A stretch of 44,636 bases of DNA, from positions 1 through 44,636 of the forward strand of contig CAKTXH010000005.1 in the NCBI GenBank assembly GCA_934630975.1. The letters run 5' to 3'. This stretch comes from an uncultured Clostridia bacterium (lineage in GTDB: Bacteria; Bacillota; Clostridia; Christensenellales; Aristaeellaceae). This document shows positions 30,308 through 37,644 of the stretch, piece after piece; position 1 is the first letter of the stretch; each line of letters starts with the position of its first letter. Made by a program: the position numbers and the translations under genes. The notes under the pieces are model-generated. The model ran no database searches, was not told the DNA's origin, and was given only the letters and a program-made list of their open reading frames with translations.

Positions 30308-30364
30308 TTGCAAACCAGAAAGAAGCGCGGTATAATATGACCGGAAGAACTAAAACGGTCATAT
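30308..30364 (+). promoter_or_regulatory. tetR promoter with overlapping perfect operator
   Basis: TTGCAA (30308-30313), 17-bp spacer, TATAAT (30331-30336). A perfect 9-bp inverted repeat ATATGACCG-N12-CGGTCATAT (30335-30343 and 30356-30364) overlaps the end of the -10 box and the start point, and ends two bases before the ribosome binding site. Position and symmetry fit a TetR dimer site for autorepression. Confidence 0.8.
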
Positions 30365-30380
30365 TTAAGGAGGCGCAGCC

Positions 30381-30959
30381 TTGGCTTTTACCGATTACGA
30401 GACTGAGCAGCTCCGCAAGGCGTTGCTGAAAGAAACGAGACATTGTGCCGTCACGCTGGGAATGAAGAAAACCTCCGTGGATCAGCTGACAAAGGCGGTC
30501 GGCATTGCAAAAGGCTCGTTCTATAAATTCTACGAATCCAAAGAGATGCTATTTTTCGCGGTTTTGGAGGATATTCACGCAGAACTCTATGGGGTGGCGG
30601 ATCAGGCGCTGCGTGAAGCCGACGACCTGCCGCCGTCGGAGCGTGTGGCAAAGGCGGTTCTTGCCGTCTGTCGGCGGCTGTCCGATACCGGCGACATGGT
30701 TTTCATTGAGAAGGACGCGAAGCTGCTTTTGCAGAGATTGCCGGAGAACGTCAAAAATGTCCACTACCATGATGACGAGACGCACATCCGTCAGCTTTTG
30801 GAGAAATATGATCTTGTGCCGAATCGAGGCACGCCCTTGGCTGCCGCTACGGTGCGGGGACTGATTTTGACCGTTTCCCACAAGGAGCAGATCGGGGAAC
30901 TGTACCCGCAGGTGCTGGAAACGCTGGTGTACGGCGCTTGCAGGGAGTTATTTGAATAA
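30381..30959 (+). CDS. TetR/AcrR-family regulator
   Basis: 192 residues from TTG 30381, seven bases after AAGGAGG (30367-30373). Residues about 5-60 are the TetR DNA-binding domain (Met-Lys-Lys-Thr-Ser-Val-Asp-Gln-Leu-Thr-Lys-Ala-Val-Gly-Ile, Lys-Gly-Ser-Phe-Tyr-Lys-Phe-Tyr-Glu-Ser-Lys-Glu-Met-Leu-Phe). The rest is a helical ligand-binding domain with several His residues (Val-His-Tyr-His-Asp-Asp-Glu-Thr-His near 128-136). It is the first gene of the cargo and probably senses a small molecule handled by the downstream enzymes or exporters. A terminator follows, and the next gene has a separate control palindrome. Confidence 0.9.
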   Translation: MAFTDYETEQLRKALLKETRHCAVTLGMKKTSVDQLTKAVGIAKGSFYKFYESKEMLFFAVLEDIHAELYGVADQALREADDLPPSERVAKAVLAVCRRLSDTGDMVFIEKDAKLLLQRLPENVKNVHYHDDETHIRQLLEKYDLVPNRGTPLAAATVRGLILTVSHKEQIGELYPQVLETLVYGACRELFE

Positions 30960-30966
30960 GCGGAAG

Positions 30967-30986
30967 GCCGCAGAGATGCGGCTTTT
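30967..30986 (+). terminator. Short intrinsic terminator after tetR
   Basis: GCCGCA-GAGA-TGCGGC (30967-30982) followed by four T. Modest strength; some read-through into the cargo genes is likely. Confidence 0.6.
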
Positions 30987-30992
30987 CCAAGA

Positions 30993-31015
30993 TACAATGG
31001 TTAGCATACGCTAAC
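30993..31015 (+). promoter_or_regulatory. Control palindrome before the MBL gene
   Basis: TACAAT (30993-30998) could be a -10 box, though no good -35 is seen. It is followed at once by a perfect GTTAGC-ATAC-GCTAAC palindrome (31000-31015), about 30 bases before the start codon. It does not match the self-operator of the TetR gene, so either a second regulator acts here or the TetR protein binds two unlike sites. Confidence 0.55.
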
Positions 31016-31045
31016 TACATAACGGCATGGAAATGAGGAGAGATT

Positions 31046-31909
31046 ATGTCAAAAAAAGCAACGGAATTCCAAAGAAAAGCAATGAGCCGGATGTACCGGG
31101 GCAAGGAGATCTTCAAGCCTTTGAATACCGGATGGATTGATGAAAATGTCGCCTGTGTGCGGGAGTGGGTGGCAAATATCTTCTTTTACCGCAAGGGCGA
31201 TACCACCATGATGATCGATGCCGGATACAACTATGACCGGCTGGCAGAGAAAATGAATTGGCTGGGGATCGATCCGTATTCCATCCGGCACATCCTCATC
31301 ACCCATCAAGACACCGACCATGTGGGCGCGGTGGAAGCAGACAGCCCGGGATTGTTTCAGAATGCAAAGCTGTACATCGGCGAGATCGAAAACCGGTATC
31401 TGACAGGAGAAGCACACCGCAAGGTTCTCTATCATCTCTATAAGCTGCCGCAGGTGACCATCTGCAACGAAAAGCGGCTGCTTCACGATGGAGAGGTCTT
31501 TGACATTGACGGCATCAAGATCGAGTGTTTGCTGGTTCCCGGCCATACATGGGGGCACATGGTATACCTTGTGGACGGGAAATATCTCTTTACCGGCGAT
31601 ACCCTCTGGTTTGGTGCGGACGGCGGCTACAGCTTTATTTCTGCGTTGGCAGAGGATAACAGGCTGGCGGTGAAGTCTTTGACGCTGCTGGAGAAAAAGC
31701 TGAAAAAACGTGGGCTGCATCCGCTGTTCATTACCGGCCACACCGGCTGGACGGACAACATGGATTTTGCCTTTGCACATAAAAATGAGTTGTGCTCGCC
31801 TTTCAAAAAAAGAGTCCACGACCCCAATGCACCTTACGATGCCTATGATGAATCCGATGATACTGAGGAAAAAGCAAAGAGCGGGTACCTGAAAGGCGTG
31901 GGAAGATAA
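31046..31909 (+). CDS. MBL-fold metallo-hydrolase
   Basis: 287 residues from ATG 31046, five bases after GAGGAG. Metallo-beta-lactamase fold hydrolase with the two-metal site: His87-x-Asp89-x-Asp91-His92 in Thr-His-Gln-Asp-Thr-Asp-His-Val-Gly, a His in Pro-Gly-His-Thr-Trp-Gly-His near 168, bridging Asp in Phe-Thr-Gly-Asp-Thr-Leu near 186, and the last His in Ile-Thr-Gly-His-Thr-Gly near 237. The family includes lactonases, glyoxalases, thioesterases and phosphodiesterases; the substrate is not predictable. Early Trp-rich segment, acidic C-terminus, no signal peptide, so cytoplasmic. First structural gene of the cargo run. Lactone or thioester hydrolysis is one idea in view of the four alpha/beta-hydrolases downstream. 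Confidence 0.9.
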   Translation: MSKKATEFQRKAMSRMYRGKEIFKPLNTGWIDENVACVREWVANIFFYRKGDTTMMIDAGYNYDRLAEKMNWLGIDPYSIRHILITHQDTDHVGAVEADSPGLFQNAKLYIGEIENRYLTGEAHRKVLYHLYKLPQVTICNEKRLLHDGEVFDIDGIKIECLLVPGHTWGHMVYLVDGKYLFTGDTLWFGADGGYSFISALAEDNRLAVKSLTLLEKKLKKRGLHPLFITGHTGWTDNMDFAFAHKNELCSPFKKRVHDPNAPYDAYDESDDTEEKAKSGYLKGVGR

Positions 31910-31982
31910 GGGGCTGCAAGTTTCAGAATCACTCCGGTGCTGTTGCTGCTGCCGGATACGGACTGCTGTGGAGGATGTGCAG

Positions 31983-32765
31983 ATGAAATACTTTGAATTT
32001 GGACAAGGAAATCCAGAGCTGATGGTGATGCTGCCCGGAGGCGGCGTATGCTATCGCGGGGCGATCCCCATAGCAGAGGAGATGGCAAAGGTCTATCATG
32101 TGGTGCTTGTGGCTTACGACGGCTTTAACCCGGGCGAGCCGGGCACGGAATACAAATCCACACAGGACGAGGCAAAGCGGCTCGGCGACTATGTGATGGA
32201 ACACTGCGGCGGAAAGATCGACATTCTCTACGGCGTTTCCTATGGCACTTTTGTGCTCATGGATGTGCTTGCAGACCGGCGCTTGACCATCACAACGACC
32301 ATAGCGGATGGAATGCCGACCATGGACTACGCAGACATCAAAAATCCCGTATTGCAGAATATCTATCTCTTTTTCCTGACAGGCTTTTCTTACTGGCTTA
32401 TCGGCAAGGCGGGGCCAATACGCAAAAAGATCGTGTGTAAAATGATGGGGCGCACGGAGGAATCGCTTGAACGTATTCTCTATCGTGATGCAACATGGCG
32501 GAGTTGGGCAAATCAGGATAGATGTATGATTGGCCGGCATAAGGACTTTGAGCTTTTCAAGAGAACAGATCTGTATATCTGGCATGGGATCCGGAGTTCT
32601 ACGGAGAAGAAGCTGGCAAAGCATATTCGGGAATGGCAGGATAAGGGCTACGCTTTTACTTACAAAGTCTTTCCGAACATGGGGCACGGCACACTTGCCG
32701 GGGAACACCCGGAGTTGTTTTCGAAGGAAGTGCAGGCGGCGCACCGGCACTCTCTGACGCGATGA
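31983..32765 (+). CDS. Alpha/beta-hydrolase 1
   Basis: 260 residues from ATG 31983, eight bases after TGGAGG. Alpha/beta-hydrolase fold: oxyanion-region Leu-Pro-Gly-Gly-Gly near 17-21, nucleophile elbow Tyr-Gly-Val-Ser-Tyr-Gly near 84-89, and a His in Asn-Met-Gly-His-Gly-Thr-Leu near 237. Shares with its paralogues the segment Tyr-Asp-Gly-Phe-Asn-Pro-Gly-Glu (residues near 44-51). The catalytic acid is not obvious. Cytoplasmic, although the middle contains a hydrophobic lid-like stretch (Ile-Tyr-Leu-Phe-Phe-Leu-Thr-Gly-Phe). It lies 73 bases after the MBL gene, same strand, and is one of four members in six kilobases. Confidence 0.85.
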   Translation: MKYFEFGQGNPELMVMLPGGGVCYRGAIPIAEEMAKVYHVVLVAYDGFNPGEPGTEYKSTQDEAKRLGDYVMEHCGGKIDILYGVSYGTFVLMDVLADRRLTITTTIADGMPTMDYADIKNPVLQNIYLFFLTGFSYWLIGKAGPIRKKIVCKMMGRTEESLERILYRDATWRSWANQDRCMIGRHKDFELFKRTDLYIWHGIRSSTEKKLAKHIREWQDKGYAFTYKVFPNMGHGTLAGEHPELFSKEVQAAHRHSLTR

Positions 32766-32816
32766 CAGAGAGTGATCTGGAAAATAATGCTGCAAAAACC
32801 AGGGGGAGCGGATGGT

Positions 32817-33614
32817 ATGAGAGCGTTGGAATATGGAAAAGGACGTGAAAAGACGCTGCTGTTTCTGCCGTGCACGGCGGAGCCGGAGTGGGCGTTCGCC
32901 GATTCGGTTGGTCTGCTTTCACAGGATTACCATGTGATGCAGATCGTCTATGACGGCCACGGCGAAACGGGAGAAGACTTTATCTCCGTGGAGACGACAG
33001 TAGACGAGGTAACGGATTGGCTACATGCGCACGGAATTACCCGATTGAACGCAGCATATGGCTGTTCTCTGGGCGGTGCGTGTCTGACGCGCTTTCTTGC
33101 CTTGGGAAAAATTCCGGTCGAGCACGCTGTCATTGATGCGGGCATTACGCCGTATCGGATGCCACTGATTTTGCGCCGTCTCGCCTGCCTGCGTGATTAT
33201 TTTGGCTTCAGGCTCATAGCGAAGAGCCGTAAGAGCCTTGAGACAGTCTATCCGCCGGAGCGCTGGACGATGCCGGGGCGCGATCCGGTGAAAGAATATG
33301 ACGCGCTGGCGGCATATCTGAAAAGCTATTCAAAACGCACCGTCCGCAACATCTTCTGGTCGGCGAATAACTATACTCTGCCGACGAAGCCGGCTGAAAT
33401 GGGCTGCCAAATCACTTATTGGTACGGAGAAGAGGAAAAGCGGGAGCGACACAGCAATGTCTGCTTTATTAAGCAATACTTTCCACGGGTGGAACTGCAT
33501 GAAATTCCGAAGATGGATCACGCGGAGCTTGTGATGATGTATCCGCAGGAATTTTACCGGAAAATCATGGAGTTCCTGTCATGCACATCGGCAGCTCAAT
33601 ACGAAAGAAGCTAG
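32817..33614 (+). CDS. Alpha/beta-hydrolase 2
   Basis: 265 residues from ATG 32817, eight bases after a GGGGGAG site. Nucleophile elbow Tyr-Gly-Cys-Ser-Leu-Gly-Gly near 80-86, paralogue signature Val-Tyr-Asp-Gly-His-Gly-Glu-Thr-Gly-Glu near 43-52, and late His in Pro-Lys-Met-Asp-His-Ala-Glu near 238. The acid may be in Trp-Tyr-Gly-Glu-Glu-Glu near 215. A basic lid (Ile-Leu-Arg-Arg-Leu-Ala-Cys-Leu-Arg) lies mid-protein. Where the usual His-Gly oxyanion motif would be, it has Leu-Pro-Cys-Thr-Ala-Glu. It is cytoplasmic, follows hydrolase 1 after 51 bases, and precedes the small Cys-rich gene by 14 bases. Confidence 0.83.
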   Translation: MRALEYGKGREKTLLFLPCTAEPEWAFADSVGLLSQDYHVMQIVYDGHGETGEDFISVETTVDEVTDWLHAHGITRLNAAYGCSLGGACLTRFLALGKIPVEHAVIDAGITPYRMPLILRRLACLRDYFGFRLIAKSRKSLETVYPPERWTMPGRDPVKEYDALAAYLKSYSKRTVRNIFWSANNYTLPTKPAEMGCQITYWYGEEEKRERHSNVCFIKQYFPRVELHEIPKMDHAELVMMYPQEFYRKIMEFLSCTSAAQYERS

Positions 33615-33628
33615 AAGGAGGAATGGAG

Positions 33629-33772
33629 ATGTCCAAGAAGGCAAGGCTGGTGCGGACGACCACCTGCGCAAATGGCTGTAAGTGCGACTACACCATCTGC
33701 GGCGATCATGCCCCATACTTAAAGGAGCATCCCGAATGCCGGGACGAAAACGGATACAGGAGGAACAAGTAA
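33629..33772 (+). CDS. Cysteine-rich microprotein, 47 residues
   Basis: ATG 33629 lies seven bases after AAGGAGG (33615-33621); ATG 33623 is in frame but too close. The protein is basic at both ends with four cysteines and one histidine in a small core: Thr-Cys-Ala-Asn-Gly-Cys-Lys-Cys-Asp-Tyr-Thr-Ile-Cys-Gly-Asp-His, then Pro-Glu-Cys. In total Cys-x3-Cys-x-Cys-x4-Cys-x-x-His and a last Cys, five cysteines, which could bind Zn or an Fe-S cluster. No signal peptide, so cytoplasmic rather than a bacteriocin. Its stop overlaps the start of the next membrane protein (TAATG), so the pair is translationally coupled. No known family recognised. Confidence 0.75.
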   Translation: MSKKARLVRTTTCANGCKCDYTICGDHAPYLKEHPECRDENGYRRNK

Positions 33773-34263
33773 TGTTTTTACAGGTAATTCTGGAAGGTCT
33801 TGGGCTGGGGACTCTGCTGGTTCTCATCTGCGCTGTTGGCATCCGAAAGGGTGCGGTGGGCATGGTGCATCTTTACAGCCCGGCGGTGCAGCAACGGTGC
33901 GTAAAACTGGGGTTGACAAGCCCAGAACGTATCCGGCGCAACAGCCTGCTGTTCAAAGCTGTCTGTATTCCCGGCTATATCGTCTATGTGCTGGTCTGCG
34001 TCTATGGGATAAACGGCGCAAGGGGCTTCGTTCGGGGTTTCTGGCAACTGCTGGTCATCTTGTCCGTTATGAATCTCATTGACCGCTTTGGGATTGACGG
34101 CTATTGGGTGGGACATACCAACGCATGGACAATCCCCGGCACGGAAGATTTGAAGCCGTACATCACCGCAAAAGACAAACAGAAAAAGTGGCTGTTCGGC
34201 ACGGCGGGCATGGCAGTCATAGCGGCGGTGCTGGCGGCAATTATGGCGGTATTTGTTCACTAA
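33772..34263 (+). CDS. Integral membrane protein, about 163 residues
   Basis: ATG 33772 overlaps the preceding stop and has AGGAGG (33758-33763) eight bases upstream. Four membrane helices are likely: about 3-22, 62-82, 86-106 and 140-162. The loop between helices 3 and 4 holds Arg-Phe-Gly-Ile-Asp-Gly-Tyr-Trp-Val-Gly-His-Thr-Asn-Ala-Trp and a Gly-Thr-Glu-Asp-Leu-Lys-Pro-Tyr segment, which may be the functional face. I know of similar uncharacterised proteins in Clostridia but no function. It is coupled to the Cys-rich microprotein, suggesting joint action. Confidence 0.75.
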   Translation: MFLQVILEGLGLGTLLVLICAVGIRKGAVGMVHLYSPAVQQRCVKLGLTSPERIRRNSLLFKAVCIPGYIVYVLVCVYGINGARGFVRGFWQLLVILSVMNLIDRFGIDGYWVGHTNAWTIPGTEDLKPYITAKDKQKKWLFGTAGMAVIAAVLAAIMAVFVH

Positions 34264-34277
34264 GGAGAGATTACGCA

Positions 34278-35051
34278 ATGCTGTTTCAAACATACGGCGA
34301 CAGGAAGAATCCTGCGGTGCTGTTCTTTCATGCTATGGGCGTGACGGGACTGAGCGGCGAGCCGGTTGCGAAATATTTACAGGATACGCATTTCTGTATT
34401 TTACCTACCTCCACCGTGTACTGCAAAGGGCAGAAATATGTCAGCAAGGCAGATGAGGTTCGTCAGGTGGAAGAATATCTGAAATCGCAGGGAGTTGAAT
34501 GTCTGAACCTGGTTGTGGCTTCTTCGATCGGTGCTGATCTCGCCATGGCGTTTTTGACAAGCACGGAGTTGCCCATTGGACATGTTTTCTTCGACGGTGG
34601 GCAGTTTGCTCAAATTGGGAAAGGAACACGCCGAATCATGACGCCGTTTTTGTATTTTGCCATCAAGAGCCTGTATTGGTCGAAGGGCGGCACACTGAAA
34701 AAGGTGCTGTGGTGTGATGATGATTCCATAAAGCCGTATTTTATGGCCGCAGGGGAAAATCTGACCTATACAAATTTGCGGCGGCAGATTTCGGACAGCT
34801 TGGAGGATAAACCCTTTCCGTCACTTCCCGAAGAATTGCAAAGGCATATCTATTTCGAGTTTGGCAGCATAGAAGATCATTTCAAATACCGTCAGGCGGT
34901 TATGAAAGCCTACCCCTACGGCAATTACCCCGTATTTGAGGGATATAATCATATGCAATATCAGATACGCGATCCAAGGGGCTTCGCCGAAATGCTGACA
35001 TATATCGCCAAGTGTGACGGTATGCCGAAGCTGCCCTTTGTCAGAAAGTGA
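34278..35051 (+). CDS. Alpha/beta-hydrolase 3
   Basis: 257 residues from ATG 34278 after AAGGAGAGA. The most divergent of the four: elbow Val-Ala-Ser-Ser-Ile-Gly-Ala near 80-86, oxyanion region Phe-Phe-His-Ala-Met-Gly-Val-Thr-Gly near 16-24, late His in Glu-Gly-Tyr-Asn-His-Met-Gln near 224. The Tyr-Asp-Gly signature of its paralogues is missing. Acidic candidate in Phe-Gly-Ser-Ile-Glu-Asp-His near 198. No signal peptide. The stop (TGA 35049-35051) falls in the ribosome-binding area of the methyltransferase gene, implying tight coupling. Confidence 0.8.
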   Translation: MLFQTYGDRKNPAVLFFHAMGVTGLSGEPVAKYLQDTHFCILPTSTVYCKGQKYVSKADEVRQVEEYLKSQGVECLNLVVASSIGADLAMAFLTSTELPIGHVFFDGGQFAQIGKGTRRIMTPFLYFAIKSLYWSKGGTLKKVLWCDDDSIKPYFMAAGENLTYTNLRRQISDSLEDKPFPSLPEELQRHIYFEFGSIEDHFKYRQAVMKAYPYGNYPVFEGYNHMQYQIRDPRGFAEMLTYIAKCDGMPKLPFVRK

Positions 35052-35062
35052 GAGATACCGAT

Positions 35063-35905
35063 ATGAAATACAAAATCGAGAAAAACACCGTGCAGGAGAC
35101 GCTGATTCTCCCGCTGTATTCCCGAAAGCTATGCTCGGAGCTGTACCCGAACATCTATCGGGACGAAACGGCGGTATGCCTGATCGACCAGATTGACTAC
35201 GACTTCTCCGAAGCGGAAAGAAATTCCCGCAGCCTGATGCAGCGGTTTGGTGCGCTGGAGGTGGCCATGCGGCAGAATGACCTTGCCTTTGAGGTGCGGG
35301 ATTATCTGAAAAGCCATCCAACTGCGGCGGTGGTCAATCTGGGCTGCGGGCTGGACGGCACCGGAAGAGCCTGCGACAACGGAAGCTGCAAAATCTACAA
35401 TCTGGATTTTCCCAACGTCATCGCCGTGCGCAATGAGCTGCTGCCTGCCGGAGAGCGGGAGGAAAACATCCCCTGTAATTTAAACGATACGGCGTGGTTT
35501 TCCCGAATCGACGCATCGGGCGGCGCGGTATTCTTTGCTTCCGGCGTGTTTTATTACTTCCTGACGGAGCAGGTCAAGGCGCTGGTGCAGGCCATGGCAG
35601 ATGCCTTCCCTGGCGGCGTGCTGGTATTTGACGGGGCCAACCGGACGGCAGTCAAGATGATCGCGAAAACATGGCTCAAGAGCGCGAAGATTCAAGATGT
35701 GGGCGCGTATTTCGCCGTTTCGGACGCGCCCAAAGAGATCGGCGCGTGGGACAGCCGCTTGCAGGTCACGAGCCGCGGCTATATGCTGGGCTACAACGAC
35801 CTTCGCGATCCATCCGTGAGCGGCTTTTTCCGTTTCCTCGCAAGGGTCGGCGACCATGGGATGAAGATGCAGATTGTGAAGATTCGATTTGGAGGAAAAA
35901 AATGA
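35063..35905 (+). CDS. SAM-dependent O-methyltransferase, leucine carboxyl methyltransferase-like (COG3315)
   Basis: 280 residues from ATG 35063; GTG 35048 is also in frame and overlaps the previous stop. SAM site Val-Val-Asn-Leu-Gly-Cys-Gly-Leu-Asp-Gly-Thr-Gly near 90-101, the Asp-Phe-Pro ribose-binding end of strand 2 (Tyr-Asn-Leu-Asp-Phe-Pro-Asn-Val near 115-122), and Phe-Ala-Ser-Gly-Val-Phe-Tyr-Tyr-Phe near strand 4. This is the PPM/LCMT-like group that methylates carboxyl groups or hydroxyls of natural products and proteins. In Clostridia many members are uncharacterised. The stop overlaps the next start (ATGA). Its partner substrate might be a product of the neighbouring enzymes. Confidence 0.87.
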   Translation: MKYKIEKNTVQETLILPLYSRKLCSELYPNIYRDETAVCLIDQIDYDFSEAERNSRSLMQRFGALEVAMRQNDLAFEVRDYLKSHPTAAVVNLGCGLDGTGRACDNGSCKIYNLDFPNVIAVRNELLPAGEREENIPCNLNDTAWFSRIDASGGAVFFASGVFYYFLTEQVKALVQAMADAFPGGVLVFDGANRTAVKMIAKTWLKSAKIQDVGAYFAVSDAPKEIGAWDSRLQVTSRGYMLGYNDLRDPSVSGFFRFLARVGDHGMKMQIVKIRFGGKK

Positions 35906-36630
35906 ACAAGGGAAACCGAGCGCTCATCGCAGGCATGATCGGGTGTTTTCTCTATGTGATTGGTGACTTCTTGTTTGCGGCGACAGGGAAAACACAAAGC
36001 ACAGAATCCATCGGGCTGATGGTCAAGGTTGCCTATCTTGATATGGCAACATGGCGTATGGTGGTCAGTATCATTTGCGGTGTTCTCGGAACAGCACTTT
36101 ATTACATCGGTTTTCATCAAATGTGGGAACTTTTAAGGCAGTACTGTGATGAACCGAAGCAGGACAAGTGGGTCAAAGCATTTCGGATCGCCTATCTCAC
36201 CGGCACAGTCTGTTGGGGCTATGTCCACGCTATGTTCATGAATGTGGCACTGATCTTCAAGTTTACATTCGAGAAATACGGCGATATGCAGGCGGCGGCT
36301 GAAATCGCCAACAAGGTGTTTTACTGCAATGCCGTGCCCATGCTGGCTGCATATTTTTTATGCGATGTGCTGCTGACCGTAGTAATGCTCGTGTTGATCT
36401 GGAAGCGAATGCTTCCGCTGAAAAACACGGCGCAGCGGATATTGGCGTCCTTTTGCAACCCCATCGCTTTTGCCGGAATTGTCGGAAATCTTCTCACGCT
36501 CCTGCCGTGGCCGTTGAATCAACTCGATCACGGCACGGAATCTGCCGGACATCTGCTGGTTCTGACGCTGGGGATGGTTCTGCTGCGGGAAATGACGGAA
36601 AATGGTGAGCTGAAGGAAGCAAAGACATGA
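35902..36630 (+). CDS. Membrane protein, DUF6796-like, copy 1
   Basis: 242 residues, ATG 35902 overlapping the methyltransferase stop, with GGAGGAAAA upstream. Six to seven membrane helices (about 7-27, 52-75, 95-118, 145-170, 180-200, 210-228). The N-terminal Leu-Ile-Ala-Gly-Met-Ile-Gly-Cys-Phe-Leu-Tyr-Val-Ile-Gly-Asp pattern, with Gly-Asp after helix 1, and Trp-Arg near helix 2 match the uncharacterised DUF6796 group as I remember it, and the protein at 40137 has the same layout. A role as permease, sensor or membrane enzyme is open. Its stop overlaps the truncated reductase start. Confidence 0.72.
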   Translation: MNKGNRALIAGMIGCFLYVIGDFLFAATGKTQSTESIGLMVKVAYLDMATWRMVVSIICGVLGTALYYIGFHQMWELLRQYCDEPKQDKWVKAFRIAYLTGTVCWGYVHAMFMNVALIFKFTFEKYGDMQAAAEIANKVFYCNAVPMLAAYFLCDVLLTVVMLVLIWKRMLPLKNTAQRILASFCNPIAFAGIVGNLLTLLPWPLNQLDHGTESAGHLLVLTLGMVLLREMTENGELKEAKT

Positions 36631-36836
36631 GAATTCTGGTGTACGGCGCGGGTGTTTTGGACGGCAATCCGGCAAGGAAGCTGTTCCATGCCGGAAAGGG
36701 CGTGACCTTGCTTGCTCGAGGAGAATGGGCGGAGAAAATCAAGAACGGACTGCGTATCAAGGATAGGTTTCCGCTCCGCGCATCTGTCAGCCACATTCCG
36801 GCGGTGGCGGATGCACAGGATAAGGCTGAAAAATAG
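36627..36836 (+). pseudogene. Truncated ketopantoate-reductase-like gene
   Basis: 69 residues from ATG 36627, overlapping the previous stop (ATGA). Clearly the N-terminal NADPH-binding end of the PanE/ApbA family: Met-Arg-Ile-Leu-Val-Tyr-Gly-Ala-Gly-Val-Leu, then Val-Thr-Leu-Leu-Ala-Arg-Gly and Asn-Gly-Leu-Arg-Ile-Lys. Full family members have about 300 residues, so the catalytic helical domain is gone. The Gly that normally follows Val-Leu is Asp here, which would further damage cofactor binding. It ends 11 bases before the ribosome-binding area of hydrolase 4. Best read as a remnant kept in the operon, or much less likely a small regulatory peptide. Confidence 0.75.
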
Positions 36837-36853
36837 CAGGGAGGCATATGGGT

Positions 36854-37630
36854 ATGGAAATCAAACGATTCGGCGATATGCAGGGAAAGACCATTATGCT
36901 GCTGCACGGAAATCTTATGTGCTGGCGGCAGTTTGAGGATTTGATCCCGCTGCTGGAAAGGAAATTCTGCGTGTATGCCGTCAGCTTCGACGGCTTTGAC
37001 GGAACAGGTGAAACGACCTACACGACTGCCCGGGATCAGGCGGACAAGTTGGCCGCTTATATTGAAAAAGAGCTTGACGGACAGTTGGATCTGCTTTTTG
37101 CAGAGTCGCTGGGCTGCGGACCGGCTGTTTTTCTGAAGGCTTCCCCAACCGTTCAGATCGGTCGGATGATCCTCAGCGGGCCGGAGTATCTGGATTTCGG
37201 AGTGCTGAATCGACTGATTTTGAAGGTCATGCCGCAAAAGCAGTATCGAACGGCGCACGAGAAGTGCATGCCTGCATGGGCACTGCGCTTTATGGGGCAG
37301 ACGGAGCAGGGAATGCAGACCATGCTCTGCCGTATCCCGGATCATATCAGCTTGGAATCCGTCCGAGCCACCTGGACGGCAGGGCTTTATCTCTATCGGA
37401 CAGACTTCACGGTACAGCCCGATGCAAAAGTTGCCTGCTGGTACGGAGAAAAAGAAGGGCACATGAAAAAGGCCATCCAGCGGCTGCGGATGGCATATCC
37501 GAGCCTGATTGTCCGCTGCTTCCCCGATTTCGGTCATGGCGATATCATCAATCATCCAGCACTGCTTGCGTCGGAGATGGAACGCTTTTTGGCGGACGGT
37601 GAGACAGCGGGAGATGCGCCGCAGAATTAG
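36854..37630 (+). CDS. Alpha/beta-hydrolase 4
   Basis: 258 residues from ATG 36854, nine bases after AGGGAGG; ATG 36848 is in frame but close. Canonical oxyanion motif Leu-Leu-His-Gly-Asn near 16-20, elbow Phe-Ala-Glu-Ser-Leu-Gly near 83-88, paralogue signature Phe-Asp-Gly-Phe-Asp-Gly-Thr-Gly-Glu near 43-51, and late His in Pro-Asp-Phe-Gly-His-Gly-Asp near 233. Trp-Tyr-Gly-Glu-Lys-Glu near 202 parallels hydrolase 2. The most complete of the four by motif. No export signal. Confidence 0.87.
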   Translation: MEIKRFGDMQGKTIMLLHGNLMCWRQFEDLIPLLERKFCVYAVSFDGFDGTGETTYTTARDQADKLAAYIEKELDGQLDLLFAESLGCGPAVFLKASPTVQIGRMILSGPEYLDFGVLNRLILKVMPQKQYRTAHEKCMPAWALRFMGQTEQGMQTMLCRIPDHISLESVRATWTAGLYLYRTDFTVQPDAKVACWYGEKEGHMKKAIQRLRMAYPSLIVRCFPDFGHGDIINHPALLASEMERFLADGETAGDAPQN

Positions 37631-37644
37631 GGAAGTGAAATACA

